This document shows, piece by piece, positions 42,208 to 54,144 of a stretch of DNA of 64,000 nt. The stretch's first letter is position 1. Each line of letters starts with the position of its first letter. Origin of the DNA: Athripsodes cinereus (Eukaryota; Arthropoda; Insecta; Trichoptera; Leptoceridae). A program made the position numbers and the translations under genes. The stretch covers positions 6,634,001 to 6,698,000 of the forward strand of contig OX388312.1 in the NCBI GenBank assembly GCA_947579605.1. The letters run 5' to 3'. Under the pieces are notes generated by a model that ran no database searches, was not told where the DNA came from, and saw nothing but the letters and a program-made list of their open reading frames with translations.

Positions 42208-42425
42208 ATGTCCTTCTATAATGTGATTTCCAGTAATTTACGAATATGTGACTTTTCGTGGAACGTCACTCGTGAGACACTGAATATACTCAATTCAACA
42301 ATGAAATATTTCACCTACCTGAACTTCTTACGTTTTACGCCACAGTTAGGACGACTTGCTTGTTTATTATTTATGAAGTTAGTCCACTTTCTACTCAACT
42401 TGTATAAAATTACATGATTGTGTAG
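42208..42425 (+). repeat. Rep1 copy, strongly diverged
   Basis: Traces in order: TTCAACAATGAAATATTTCA, CCTACCTGAACTTCTTACG, AGGACGACTTGCTTGTTTAT, AAGTTAGTCCACTTTCTACT, CAACTTGTATAAAATTACAT. They correspond to AGCGATGAGG.., CATCCTGAATGTC.., GGACAGTTTGC.., GGTCTGCTGGC.. and CCACTTGTGG. Confidence is limited by divergence. Confidence 0.45.
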
Positions 42426-42484
42426 ATAGATATACATGATTGTATTTTAAATTATTTTTGCTGATTTCATACATTTGTGGATGT

Positions 42485-42625
42485 GTGGGTCTCAAAATGG
42501 GATCTGCTACGTCAGCCAAGTCCCCTGCCCACTGACGTGGTAGGGTCGGAGTGGTACTGACAGACCAGAGAGAATTGGAAAGGATTAAAAAATTGTCGCC
42601 TAAACGGATAATGATAGGAGTCCTT
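42485..42625. other. GC-richer block of unknown origin
   Basis: GGGATCTGCTACGTCAGCC, CCCCTGCCCACTGACGTGGT and GGGTCGGAGTGGTACTGACA stand out from the surrounding AT-rich DNA. It could be part of a LINE or SINE. No frame, tRNA-like box or match to the rest of the window was found. Confidence 0.35.
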
Positions 42626-43014
42626 GAACTAATGAAATATCCGAGAAATAAAGTTGTTTCAACAATTTTTTGTTGATATAATGATTATGCGATGTCTAGC
42701 CAAATAATAAACTAAGCCGAATAGTTGCGGGATATAAGTTTCATCTCAAATTTCCCAAAGATATGTACATACATTAGCTACTCACTTAATCAAGATTTTA
42801 TTTCTATTAAATAATATTAGTAATTGACCAATAAAGCATCGTTTTATCATATCATCAAATTAAGCGTAATAATGTTTATTGACCATTAAATAATACATAT
42901 TATGTTATAAGGATGCTCATAGAAAAATATAGTATCAATAGCAAAGTGTTTATTTGGTACTTTTATTTAAGTTAAAATAAATAAAACTTTTATTTAGTAC
43001 ATCCACTGTGACTT

Positions 43015-43065
43015 TAGTCTCGAACCGACTTTCAAGAACTTCCATTCTCATCATCAGGTTTTACG
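43015..43065 (-). ncRNA. Hammerhead-like motif, family C (minus)
   Basis: Minus strand: AAAAC, CTGATGA, T, G and AGAA/TTCT stem with loop TGGAAG, T, GAAA, AG TCGG TT (one wobble), C, GAGAC. Stem I is poor here. Flanks share AGTCACAGTGGATGTA with the 28.7 kb copy. Confidence 0.3.
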
Positions 43066-43074
43066 CTAGCGCAA

Positions 43075-44644
43075 TTTACGCCAATCTGAGCCATCCCAGT
43101 GATTTTTTTTTATTTCGTTGAGTCTGGAGCTCAGCTCTTAAAACATCCAGGGAAAAAGTGGTGGGAAAACCGTAATGTCTTTATCAACAAAATATCAAAT
43201 TTCAATATTTAAAAAAACGTTGTGTTTTTAAATATCAAAAGAAATATATGGGCTTTTATTTAATGATTATTTTCTATTATTTTATGAGCTTAGTATTTAA
43301 TCGACCTTTTGTATTTTTTTTAACCTTCAAAATATTATCATTATAAATGTTACGTGATCAGAAAAAAATGTTCAAAAATTCCACATCTGTAACCCTTGAA
43401 CTTTAAAGAGTGTAAAGCTTAAAGCTTCTTAAATTATTTAACGTGGTATGTGATTCGAAAATCAATAATCAAACAAAATGCTTCAGAGCAATTTTCAGGG
43501 TAAAAGGGAGCTTTTTGCTAAAGGCATTAATTTAGTTATTGTTCGGAATATTTACTGAACAAAAAAATATACGATACCTAATACATAATCATACATAATT
43601 ATTTATAAAATTTCATGTTTTTCGTATTTTCTTTTGTAAAAAAAACGTTTTTATATTTTTAATAAAAAATGTTATTGTAATTTTCTTTTTTATTCGCTTC
43701 TAGGAAAAAACAAAAGCAATATCTTTGAGTAAATAATTTATAAATAAAATAAACCTTTTAGCCAATCATTCTTTATGTTACATAATTATATCTCAATTCC
43801 AACACTTTTTTGGATTTTTGATGTAGGTATTCATCACAAATCAAAAATTTTCAGTTTGTGACAGTTTGAAAAATCAAAAAAAAATGTATTTTAAAAGAAC
43901 TTTTAAAATATTATTTTATTTATATTTTTCTTTGTCACATAAGATTTCTTTTTTTAATATTATAGAATTGGAAATATTTTCATGGTTTCATTTAAATTTG
44001 GAAATTTAACAGATATTTTACAGAAATTTAATTATTTGCTTACAATCATTAACAAAATCAATATTTCTTTATCTATAAGTAAAGTATTAAATGATTTAAT
44101 TCTACGAAAACATTATGTCTGGCTTTACTTACAGTATTGAGTACATCGAACTTGAGGACGTTATTATTTATTTTCATTCAATTAAGTATTTACCAAATTA
44201 CAGTAAAAGTTTACTGAACTTATAAAATAATGTGAAATTAGGTAAGTGACTTTGCTTTAAGTAATTAGAGTACATATAAACGTAAAATCTAAAGTTTCGT
44301 CTTTTGATAATAAACAGAACATTGTAATCGCGTAACTTCTCTCTTATAAAACTGTTTATCTTACCTATTATAAAAATATTCAGATCGCATTTGTAAATCA
44401 GGTTAAAAATGATCTCATGAAATTATTGAAACATCATGATTAAAAAATTTAAACTCAAAATGTTTATTAATGGAATATAACGGTGTTTTTTTAAACAACT
44501 GAGAAGTAACGTCTATCTCAATAGCCTGAAACTTAAATCTTTATTTGAATTCGTCGAATTGTGTATCTGGTTGGATATCCATGCAAAACGCCACTCAATT
44601 TTGTACGGTTTTATAATACCTATATATTCTTCACTAGTTGAAAA
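43075..44644. other. AT-rich stretch, nothing recognised
   Basis: Long T and A runs, no frame above about 50 codons with any recognisable content. Confidence 0.5.
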
Positions 44645-44840
44645 AAAGCACCCACGCTTCCCTCGCGGGGTAGGCAGAACGGATCAGCGCCACTTCCTTC
44701 TATCCTTACATACATCTTTCGCTTCCGTCACTGTCATACACTTCCTCATGCATGCTCTCCTGTTCAATGTGCTCAGCACATGACCGTCCTGTAGGATTTG
44801 ATTTAAATGATCTTGCCATTTAATCCTCAGACGTCCAAAA
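44645..44840 (-). pseudogene. LINE reverse transcriptase C-terminus (third family)
   Basis: The minus frame from 44836 reads GRLRIKWQDHLNQILQDGHV, LSTLNRRACMRKCMTVTEAK and DVCKDRRKWR then a stop at 44684-44686, followed by SVLPTPRGKRG. It aligns with 14541-14786 (NRRACMRNCMNVEEAKEV). The plus-strand 74-residue frame over it is a shadow. Confidence 0.75.
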
Positions 44841-45052
44841 TTACTATTCCATCACGGCATATTATTTTACATAACTAGCCGCATGCAATAAACAATTAAT
44901 CATACAGACTTTCATAGCCAACAAAATTAAAACATTCATGCTGGATTGTTTACATTATCGCTGAATTTAACATGTATTTTTTTTCGAACACCTGTTTTCA
45001 TAAGACTTGTGGAAGAGTAGAAGACCTTTTCGTTACCAGGTGCTCCACGGGA
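44841..45052 (-). repeat. Rep1 copy, full length, diverged
   Basis: ATTCCATCACGGCATATTAT, AACATTCATGCTGGATTGTT, TATCGCTGAATTTAACATGT, TTCGAACACCTG and GTTACCAGGTGCTCCACGG give the whole reversed family, with the head fully recognisable. Confidence 0.75.
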
Positions 45053-45232
45053 TTATAATTCTGTCACATTTATATGCATAAATATAATATGAGAGAAAAT
45101 AATTTGACATTTTCAAAATTTTTACCATTGTGTGAAAAGCACGGTGGGGAAGATCTGCATACTTATAACATATAGTTAATTAAAACGCCGAGATGGTTTA
45201 GAATTTTAAATAAATAAATATTTACACAGATG

Positions 45233-45400
45233 CATATCAGCGATGAGATATGGTACCCATCCTGAATATCTTATTTTTTTTGACACAGATAGGACAGCAT
45301 GTATGTTAAATTGTACATATTATAAAACATGTGGCTGGTCTGCTAGTTGACCCTCTTCTGAGATATACTGTGATGGTATACTAGTATCTTCTTCTTCTAC
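45233..45400 (+). repeat. Rep1 copy, 3' two thirds
   Basis: ATCAGCGATGAGATATGGTA, CCCATCCTGAATATCTTA, AGGACAGCATGTATG, GGCTGGTCTGCTAG and TACTGTGATGGTATACTAG match the family from its midpoint to the tail. Confidence 0.7.
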
Positions 45401-45404
45401 TTGG

Positions 45405-45513
45405 GCACTTATTAGTCCCACATGGTGGTGGGGTCTGCCTTTCTCGTCTTGTTTCGCCACTTGGTTCTGTCGAGTGCATCCTCATGGGAAACATCGCAGT
45501 TCTGCATGTCTTA
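45405..45513 (-). pseudogene. LINE polyprotein C-terminus (DRTKWR...RKADPT type)
   Basis: The minus frame reads DMQNCDVSHEDALDRTKWRN, KTRKADPTTMWD, stop at 45412-45414. DA.DR.KWR...RKADPT is the extreme end of a common insect LINE. It is followed by AAGTAGAAGAAGAAG, the usual short tail of such copies. Confidence 0.7.
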
Positions 45514-46001
45514 TTTCACTACTTCACATAACACGCAAGTATATACATAATTATGTACTTCACTTATAGTAGTAAGTACTCGTATAATATATTCAAAAAT
45601 TATTGTAGGTCGTATCATGACAAATGTCGTGTCCAAGTTGTGTTAGTACCAAATAATATTTTTCTTTTTGTCACAACATCTGGCATGGGAATTAAATTTA
45701 CTTTTTGGTTCTGTTATGCAAACGCTTTTGCTAGATAATTATGATTAGATTAGTTGGTTAATTATTACTTGAACAACGCATTACTAGAAATAAATTGTCA
45801 AAGACTGTACTGCAATAAAAGCTTTGAATTGTATAATGTTAAGAAAATAACAATTACTTTATACCTAATTAAGTAATTACTGCAAACAATGTCTGGTTTA
45901 ATGACCTCATTAATTGTTGGCTTGACGGTTATATAAAATTTTAAAATAAACATATTTTACAATGAAAATTTAATTTATATCATGTGTTTTGTTTGAATAT
46001 A

Positions 46002-46190
46002 ACTTTTTTTATCTTTTATTAAAACGTTCTTTTCTGAGCTGAGTGGCCGAGGTTTGTAAGGCAGTCTGTGACCTACAGTTTTTTTTCTGTGAGCTACTTT
46101 TTTATCTTTTATAAGAACGTTCTTTTCCGGGTTGAGTGGCCGAGGTCTGTAAGGCAGTCTGTGACCTACAGTTTTTTTTCTATGAGTTAC
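46002..46190. repeat. Two-unit tandem repeat, 93-bp period, with tRNA-like A-box word
   Basis: ACGTTCTTTTCTGAGCTGAG at 46024 and ACGTTCTTTTCCGGGTTGAG at 46117 start equivalent positions. Each unit holds GAGTGGCCGAGG(T)..GTAAGGCAGTC, similar to the D-arm/A-box region of class II tRNAs (serine or leucine), then TGTGACCTACAG and a T8 run that would terminate polymerase III. A B-box is not present, so neither unit is a tRNA gene. Confidence 0.7.
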
Positions 46191-48109
46191 TTTTTTTATC
46201 TTTATTTGTCTATGATCACTAGTTTAAGGCTTAGTTTGGGGTGTATAAAACCACCAATAGCAATTTTTAATATTTTCCAATCCTGCATACAAAACTTAAA
46301 TTATTATAACAATTATTTGTAAAATAATTCACTTTTTAGTTTTACAAATGTTTTTATTTTATGTAATCTAAGATTCGTTTTATGAGCTCCTCGTTAACCG
46401 TTGTTTATTGTTATTGTTTATTGAAAAAATGATTACAATATGGAGTTTCACATAACTAAAAACAGAAAAATATTCACTGTATCTCTGTTTAGGTAGTAGA
46501 ATTCCATAATGAAATTAGCCAAAAATGTTTGTTTCACTATATTTATTTAATTGAAAGAGATATGTTTCATTTTACAAGAACTTTGATTGACAATATCCAA
46601 ACAAGAGAGGTCTCTCCCAATACAAATCAATATTGTAGAAAAACATTGGTTTGTAATTTCAACAGTATATGTAGGTACTCGTTTGTAATGTTGCAGGTTT
46701 TTCTCGACAACCATTTTTGGTAAAAGGCATGAGAGGAGAAATAGATATTTTTTCTTATAATTTATTCATATTCTTACGATTGTGACTTTGGTTAAAATCA
46801 TAGGGACCCCACAACTTCAATCCAAAATAAATTTTATGAATGGCCTTACAACATCTTGCTTTAACTATAAGTAGATAATTTATTTTTCCTAGGCATTTAA
46901 AATGCAATAAATCTTTCATGACAATATTGTCTTGCACCCCAAAAGAAGAACCTACGACCAACCTGGAATAATTCTCTATAAATCACGAGCTTATGTCTTC
47001 TGTTACGCGTGCAAGACAATTGGATAACTTACATATTACTTAGGTTCAAAATCATTCCCACTTTTTTCCCTTCTGCGGATGCATTTCAAATAGGAGACCT
47101 AAAAAAATATTATTAGAAATCATAAAGATTTATTTTTCAAGCACACAACTGCACACAAGCATTTTGTTCAGGATGATTTCTTAATAAAGCCCGTTAATAC
47201 TTATTTTAATTCACTTTCTATTGCATTTGAAAAACTCTTCGACTTTGCATATTTTATCCTCATCGTTAATAATCAAATAATACAAATTTAAAGACATTTG
47301 AGTTTTTGAGTAGCTTAAAATAAATCGAGTTTTAAATCTTGATGTTTAGAAGAAAAAATATGAAGTTCCAAAACGTCTTACTATTTTCAACTAGGTACAA
47401 TTGTGTCGATATGTATATTTTTCTTTTTTATTAAAATAATTATTATTAACCCTTAAATTTAATTTTATTTACATTATTAATCTAAAATTTAAATGAATTA
47501 ATTTATATTTTCTTCTGCCACTGAAAGAATTATCCTTTGAAAACACAAAAAAATATTTCTCAGTATTCATTTGTTAATACAGCATTGTATAAAAAATGTA
47601 TTTTATTTATGTAGGTCCACCCAATTTTTTAACAAAATAAACATCTAAACATTAAATGTCATGTTTTTAAAGTAACGTTCACTCTAACTAAAGGTTTATT
47701 ATTAGTATTCTCTCCCAAAGGCAAAATAAAAAATATATTGAACGAAAATGTTAACAATACAAAATAAGACAAAGGAAAAGATAAATAAAGAGAGGAAATA
47801 GGAAAATGTTGGATACTAAAAAGTCAGATTTAAATAATAGAGCCTCTAAGTTAGGCGAAAGATAGTTTTAAAGAATATTTCGATTTTGATCAAAATAGAT
47901 TTTTTTAAATAACGGTCAAATAGAATAAATTATACGAGTATCCATTACACAGCTTCCTTTTTTGGATTGACAGAAAAGTTTGAACGACATTCACTCCTGT
48001 TTTTTTCTAATCTTTTCAATACACAGATGTGTTAGAATAGCTGGCGGAATTACCACATATGTAATTTCTTTAGGACAACTAGTGTTATCTTAATCGTACT
48101 TAGACAGTG
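46191..48109. other. AT-rich stretch with a family D remnant
   Basis: At 46493-46625 AGTAGAATTCCATAATGAAA, TTTGTTTCACTATATTTATT and TTGATTGACAATATCC are a family D unit on the minus strand, its core no longer recognisable. Otherwise nothing is supported. Confidence 0.45.
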
Positions 48110-48222
48110 ATTCTCCAAACCCTGGGATGCGAAATTTTCTAATGAAACTTCACAACCCAGCCGAGAGTCAAATCCAGGACCTCGATGACGCAAGTCGACA
48201 GCGATAGCTTTTGCACCATGTT
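48110..48222 (-). mobile_element. tRNA-like SINE remnant
   Basis: The minus strand reads GGTGCAAAAGCTATCGCTGT, CGACTTGCGTCATCGAGGTC, CTGGATTTGACTCTCGGCTG and GGTTGTGAAGTTTCATTAG. TGGATTTGACTCTCGGC is a decayed B-box. The A-box region is weaker. It differs from the two other SINE families in the window. Confidence 0.5.
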
Positions 48223-50885
48223 TTATGGTTTTTGGGCATTTTACCTTATCAGAATATTTTTTTTAAATAAGACTTTAAAACATTTAATGTGTTGAAACGT
48301 AGTTTATTTATCTATACAATAAAAATATCTTAAGCTTAAAAATGTGTAAGTACTTACAATTTAAGAATATTTTACAAAAATACGTATGTTCGTAAGTAAA
48401 ATAATATGTAGGGAAGATAAATGTGTTCATTTTTATTACGTAAACAATGTGTAAAATTGAATTTCAGTTCAAAAAGAATTAAGTAATATCATAAAAGTAT
48501 GAAGGCATGAAAAACTGTACTACGTAATACATTCAAACATTAAATAATTTTCCAAAAAAAATGTAACTTGTACCATTACTAAGAAGTGCTGTATGGACAG
48601 AATGTTTGAAATATTGTACAAGGTAAATGGCATAAAAATTCAATAATACTAGATATATATTGAGAGCTTTGTAAGTTGTAATCTAAGTTCGACGGTATTT
48701 AATCATCTGTCACTTTTGAAGTAGGTAAGGAACTTTCAAACGCCTGCCTATCGGAATAATAATATAAGGTAGTATGTATTCAGCATAAAGTATGTTAACC
48801 TAATGTTGTATTAATACTAAGCATAACCTATGTCACATTTCACATTACATATTCTTACATTTTTGTAACAACCTTAATAAATTTCCTGTCATTCATCTAA
48901 ATATTCCTCTATAAAAATGTCCTTTTAAAATGAAATGTTGTTTGATACATACCTTTATAAAAAGGTATTCATCAAGACTATATTTTTCTCTACAGAATTT
49001 CAACAAGGTATTAACATTATTTCTATTAAACTTTTATGACTTAGAAAACTGACGCCAACATAACTTAAAATTTACTTTCTAATGTTGGTTAACTTCTACA
49101 TGGATTACAATCATAAAATATCTCACGTGCGTTTTAATAGTATATTAATTGGAAAATCGCTATTTCAGTCATATAATTATGTATCGAATAATAATCATGA
49201 TACTAATTAATACAATTATTTATCGAATAATAATCATGATACTAACGGGGTAGAATTGGAATTCCTCCACATCTTGGATCCCTTCAAAATCTCACGTTTC
49301 ATAGTGACTAAAGGACTTGCTTTAGATGGACAATATCAGACAGGTTACGTAAGGAGAATACAATTAATTTTATAAGTCATATTTCACAGCGCATCCTATC
49401 TTATAAAATAAAATGAAATTAATTAATCGAATCAATAAATCAATGTCAGATAATGTTAAACAAGATCTCTTGCATAAGATGAGATGGTCAATAGCCTGAT
49501 GCTAGTGTCTCGAGCTTACAAAATGAAGATCCGAGAAAAACAATTTGATCCACTACATCAACTACAAATGGATGTGTGATAGAAGTATAATTTCCACATC
49601 GGGTATTCCACCTATTTGAATCGAGACGCTATTTGTTTTTTAAAAGTTGTTCTACGAAAATTATTGCTTCCATGACCTACCTTTAACATTTTTTTTTTAC
49701 TTTTGATGTAATTTACAATATTGTTGTATTACAAAACAAACTGAAAAATTCTGAAAAAAGGAACAACAGTCTTTTTCACAAAGTTTGTTAATTGGAACAA
49801 AAATTAGATATTGTTTATTAATTGTATTCAGCAACAGAAAACATTTGTCGTATTGTTTGGCAGTTCAAAGGACTTCTGCTACTACTTTTATTATTCACTA
49901 GCTGTTGTTTTAAAACAAAATAAACTTCGAATGGCTTTTTTATGAACTTTTCACTAGTGTAAAGTTGGAATGAATATAACAATTGGGGAGTTGAAATATT
50001 TAAAAAATGCGTCATTTTCTATGTGGTTCTCAAATATTACGTGAGACTTGCCGAAAAAATGAATAATTAAGATAATAATTCATCTTTTTTGAACGAAAAA
50101 TTACCCAATAACACAAAACATAATAATACCTATGAGATCTGTTGTAAATTTTCAGGAGAATGAAATCGCAGTCCGATATTTTTTGGAAATAAGTTAATTG
50201 AAGAAAGCAGTACCTAATTGGATAAAGTGGAAAACAATTTATTATCTCACATACTTGGTCTTAATCATATAAAGTCTAACTTCAAGAGAAAGGTTTATAA
50301 TTGTTTGTCCATTTATTTTCATAATACAAGCTTTCGTTAAGTGTGTTGATAATAAGGACATATTATTAATGATGATCACAAGCTCAAATTGATCTTTCAC
50401 GAATATATTTAACTACTTATATCTTTTTCTATGATAAATTATTATTGAATTGCTAAAGTAATGAAAATTAACAGTAAATATCTGAATATAATATGCCTTT
50501 GTACGTTCATTGTTTCAAGAAAACTTTCTTACATACATACCTACACCTACAGGTTATCACAAATGTATATTTGGTATGTGATATGTACAAAAGTTTTTCT
50601 GTTTACAATTAGGCAATAAGTAAATATTTTTTCTTATATGAAAATATATTCAAAATCTATTTGTAATTTTTCATAGTAGGTACTATTTCATTGCTTTTAT
50701 TATTATTGATAGACATGAATGATAAATGTGAAAGACGTGGCTTCTGGCACTTGACTACTTTCCTTAGACCAGTCATGCGTCTCAACCAATAATAACTATG
50801 TATTTGTATGTAGACATACCAAATAATCAGTCGGAAAAGCCGGCTATTCGGCCACATTCAAATTTAAAGTCAGCAATAATTAGTC
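48223..50885. other. AT-rich stretch, nothing recognised
   Basis: A short direct repeat, ATCGAATAATAATCATGATACTAA, occurs twice near 49185-49245. No coding or repeat-family signal otherwise. Confidence 0.5.
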
Positions 50886-51142
50886 GCGTGGAGCACCCGG
50901 TAAAGAATTGGTCTCCAACTCTTCTGCGTAAGTTTTCGAGTGTCCTGTAAAAGGCAGATATTCGAAAAAATTAAGACATTTTACATCTTAAATTCAGCGA
51001 TGAGGTTTGCCACCCATCCTGAATGTCTTGATTTTATATTGGTACTGAGAGGACAGCTTGCATGTTTCTTACATGCAGCTGGTCTGCTGGCTACCCCACT
51101 TGTGGGATATGCCGTGATGATATAGTAGTAGTAGTAGTATAA
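50886..51142 (+). repeat. Rep1 copy, essentially intact
   Basis: The reference copy for the family: CGTGGAGCACCCGGTAAAGA at the left, GGCAGATATTCGAAAAAATT and AGCGATGAGGTTTGCCACCC in the middle, then GCATGTTTCTTACATGCAGC, CCCCACTTGTGGGATATGCC and a perfect (TAG)5 tail (about 51125-51140). A short terminal trinucleotide tail is typical of retroposed elements. The 61-residue frame is conserved only because the repeat is. Confidence 0.85.
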
Positions 51143-52037
51143 TTCGGCGATAAGTTGACGGAAGAGACCTTCGTTGCTTCTTTTGTCACAAGTGGTGTGA
51201 CTAAAGAAGCTAAACCTAAGTTTGCGATTGTATACGAACTTGCATGTTCGGTTGTTCTTATTTTATTATTATTATTACATAAACATCTTTCAAGAGGAGC
51301 ATTGAAGATGGAGTGTTTCTTAAAAGGTTTCAACGATGGCGGTTTTGGCCGGTTGGCCCTTCATTATGCGGATAAATAGGAGTTCACAACTCCTGAGATA
51401 TCCGGGTGGAGGTGGGTCTCTCTTCAATGTTCGATATTATCCTCTAGTTGACCGACTTATTAGCCATTTGAATGCCAACTAGTCGGCCAACTAACTGGCT
51501 ATTCGATTACCGAAAACTCGGTTAGTCGATCAAATCGATAGTCATCCCATCCTTACTGATAATAGTAACATTATTATGATTGATGAATACCAAGGATCAC
51601 TGACCGATGTGACGAAGACACAAAGACGACGGATGCGGAAGTAAAAAAAATAGAATTATCAAACACACGTATGTAGAGTGACCTATTTTATTTTTAGATA
51701 TTTTTCTTATTTTCCCTTAATGTCTTGAAAACACGTGGAACCTTTATCGTATGAAGTAATAACTGTTTGAATAGTTTGTAAAGCTTCATATATTGGTGCC
51801 AATTTTCTACAGGAAATTGTGAACTTATTCTATTTTCCTAGGAATCGGCTCTTTATTTATAATGCATATCATGTATCTTAAAAATGTCTAAGTTCACATT
51901 TCCTTTATTACCATTTTATTTGTAAATATATTTTTAAATAAATCTAAGCCAAAATTTGGGCAGTAACCATAAAAATATTATGCACTTTCACCATAAATCA
52001 ATTAGCAAATAATTTGAAACATAATTTTTCGTTCAAG
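51143..52037. other. AT-rich stretch, partly GTCGGC/CTAGTTG-rich
   Basis: From about 51440 to 51530 CTAGTTGACCGACTTATTAG, CAACTAGTCGGCCAACTAAC and TATTCGATTACCGAAAACTC form overlapping short inverted words (ACTAGTCGGCC and similar), a degenerate simple sequence. No gene is seen. Confidence 0.45.
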
Positions 52038-52265
52038 TATCCCACATGCTTATGTAAAGTTTTGATGCTCCTGTAAATGACAGGTGTATTCGTAGCACAT
52101 ATCGATAGGACATTATTTAACATCTACAACTAAGCGAAGAACTATTCCACCTAACCTAAATGTATCGATCAATCAATATCATCACGGAATATTTCACAAA
52201 TGGGATAACTAGTATATACCTACTGCACGTAACAAACATGTGGATCGATCTCTCCGTGCCTGTTA
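52038..52265 (+). repeat. Rep1 remnant, mosaic
   Basis: AGTATCCCACATGCTTATGT, GATGCTCCTGTAAATGACAG and GATAGGACATTATTTAAC follow the plus-strand head, whereas ATCACGGAATATTTCACAAA and GTGGATCGATCTCTCCGTGC further right are reversed 3' sequence. The copy has been rearranged or two copies overlap. Confidence 0.4.
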
Positions 52266-52282
52266 TGAATTATTCTTTCGAG

Positions 52283-52430
52283 TGGTTGACTGGAAGATGT
52301 TGCTCTGCAACAAGTCCGCCATTTGACAGAGCACTGTTTTCTATGTATTATGTGTTTCTTGTACAAACTTTGTATTATGTTCTGTCAATAAAGCTTTATT
52401 ATTATTATTATTATTATTAATTATTAATAT
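52283..52430 (+). mobile_element. LINE 3' end with ATT tail
   Basis: GGAAGATGTTGCTCTGCAAC, AAGTCCGCCATTTGACAGAG, TTGTATTATGTTCTGTCAAT then AAAGCTTT and (ATT)n to 52427. CAATAAAG(ATT)n is the usual ending of several insect CR1-like LINEs. A further Rep1 3' end (CTCACTTATGTGAGATGTCC) follows at 52460-52500. Confidence 0.6.
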
Positions 52431-52530
52431 TATTACATACATAAGTTTACATACTACCTCACTTATGTGAGATGTCCTGATGGTATAATATTATATTTTA
52501 AAATTATTTTGTATCTGCACCTACCTGTTT

Positions 52531-53278
52531 TCTCCAGCACAATTTTATAGCAAAGAAAAGATAAAATGGATCTTGTTGAATGTATGATATAATAAATAAG
52601 TACCTACTTGATTACTTATATACGAGTTTTTATGCTCACAAAGCAATATGATTCTTGTATTCTTTATCAACTTCATACTGTAATGTACCAACATACAATG
52701 AACGTGGCTTACCTATTCCTCAGTGAAACTTGAAGATACATTTTTATCTAAAGGTACCTTTACTAACTTATGCAAATATTATAAAACTTCATACCTTCAA
52801 TTCTTTGTTCTTGAAGAATATGTTTTATTACTACTTTAGCAAGCTTTTTCGTTTTATAAATAATAAGCAACCTATCTTTCTATAAAATGACGGCAACATG
52901 TATAAAACCTTCCACGAGTGAGGTACCTAATTCACAAACTGTTTTAATAAACATAAAGGTTGTCTTTTCGTACCAATAAAAAATAAGACATTTGGTATGG
53001 TTGGTATAACTCGTCGTGAAATGGACGAAGTGAAAGATATTATAAGTAAATAATTTTTACGAATACCTCCAATTTCACTGACCTACAAAAAAAATTATTA
53101 ATACAAGATAGGCATCCAGTCACACTTTATCTGTAAAAAAAATATGTAATAGGTACGGTTAAAAATATATTATGACAATGAATCTCCATTATTCAATCCA
53201 ATGATTCCAGGTATCGACTTATCACGCTACATAATATAAATGGTTACCTAAGTATTTATTATGAAATTAAAAAAAAAC
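52531..53278. other. AT-rich stretch with reversed Rep1 traces
   Basis: CCACGAGTGAGGTACCTAAT at about 52912, then TCGTACCAATAAAAAATAAG and CATTTGGTATGGTTGG to about 53020 are a faint reversed Rep1 3' half. Otherwise featureless. Confidence 0.4.
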
Positions 53279-53510
53279 TGAATGGGGTAACACAGGAGTG
53301 GCCAATGTTACCCCATTCACGTGCTAACTTTGGACCACACATAAAATAGCGGTTTTCAATATGAATCAAATTATATATTATTAAAATAATTTATATATCC
53401 AAAAAAATATCACATGGTAACACAAAACCAATAAAAAGCTATAAATTTGGAGTACAAATTAAGATGAAAATTTTAGAAAACTAAAAAAACTGGTCCAATG
53501 TTACCCGAAT
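53279..53510. repeat. Segment with perfect 14-bp stem-loop and GGTAAC repeats
   Basis: TGAATGGGGTAACA (53279-53292) and its exact complement TGTTACCCCATTCA (53306-53319) flank a 13-base loop. CCAATGTTACCC occurs at 53303-53314 and again near 53493-53504. The GGGTAAC word also marks the element at 56.9-59.4 kb. No protein or known element was identified. Confidence 0.55.
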
Positions 53511-54144
53511 GTATTTGTATTAGATAATATCATTTCATTAAACTAAAATCAAATTGATTAAACATAATTTGGACTCACTCACCTCGAAGCTCTTGAACGA
53601 TTTACAGAATCAATTATCTCGTTTCAGTTAGTGATAATATGTCATTTCATGTTTTTCTGAATGAGAATTAAGAATAATAGATTATTTCCCCGTACGTAGA
53701 TAGTAGATACATTCTCTTATCTTAAATAAATTCAGCTTAACTTTTCTTTATGTAATTCTTTAATTTTATACTAAGTTTCACAGAGAGATACAACCGCTGC
53801 GGGAATTCTAAGCGAAATAAAAATAAAAAACCTAAAGTTTGTTGAAATAGTTTGAGTTCAGGGAGATTGTTCATTACTTCTTGTTCTTAGCATATTATTT
53901 TAATATTTTCATCTACTTACTGGCTTTACTGGTGTTGCTATCAAAAGGATAAAAACAAGAAATGTACCAGGTTCAATATATTTTCAAACAATGATATATA
54001 TTTATATATTTGGACAACACACCATTTGGTTTTTGCAATACATGGATATTAAACAATATTACATATTATTCAAATATTGACTAAATGTGTACACAAAAAT
54101 GAATGTATGTATAAAAAAAATGTGCCGGTTTTAGAATAACCCTT

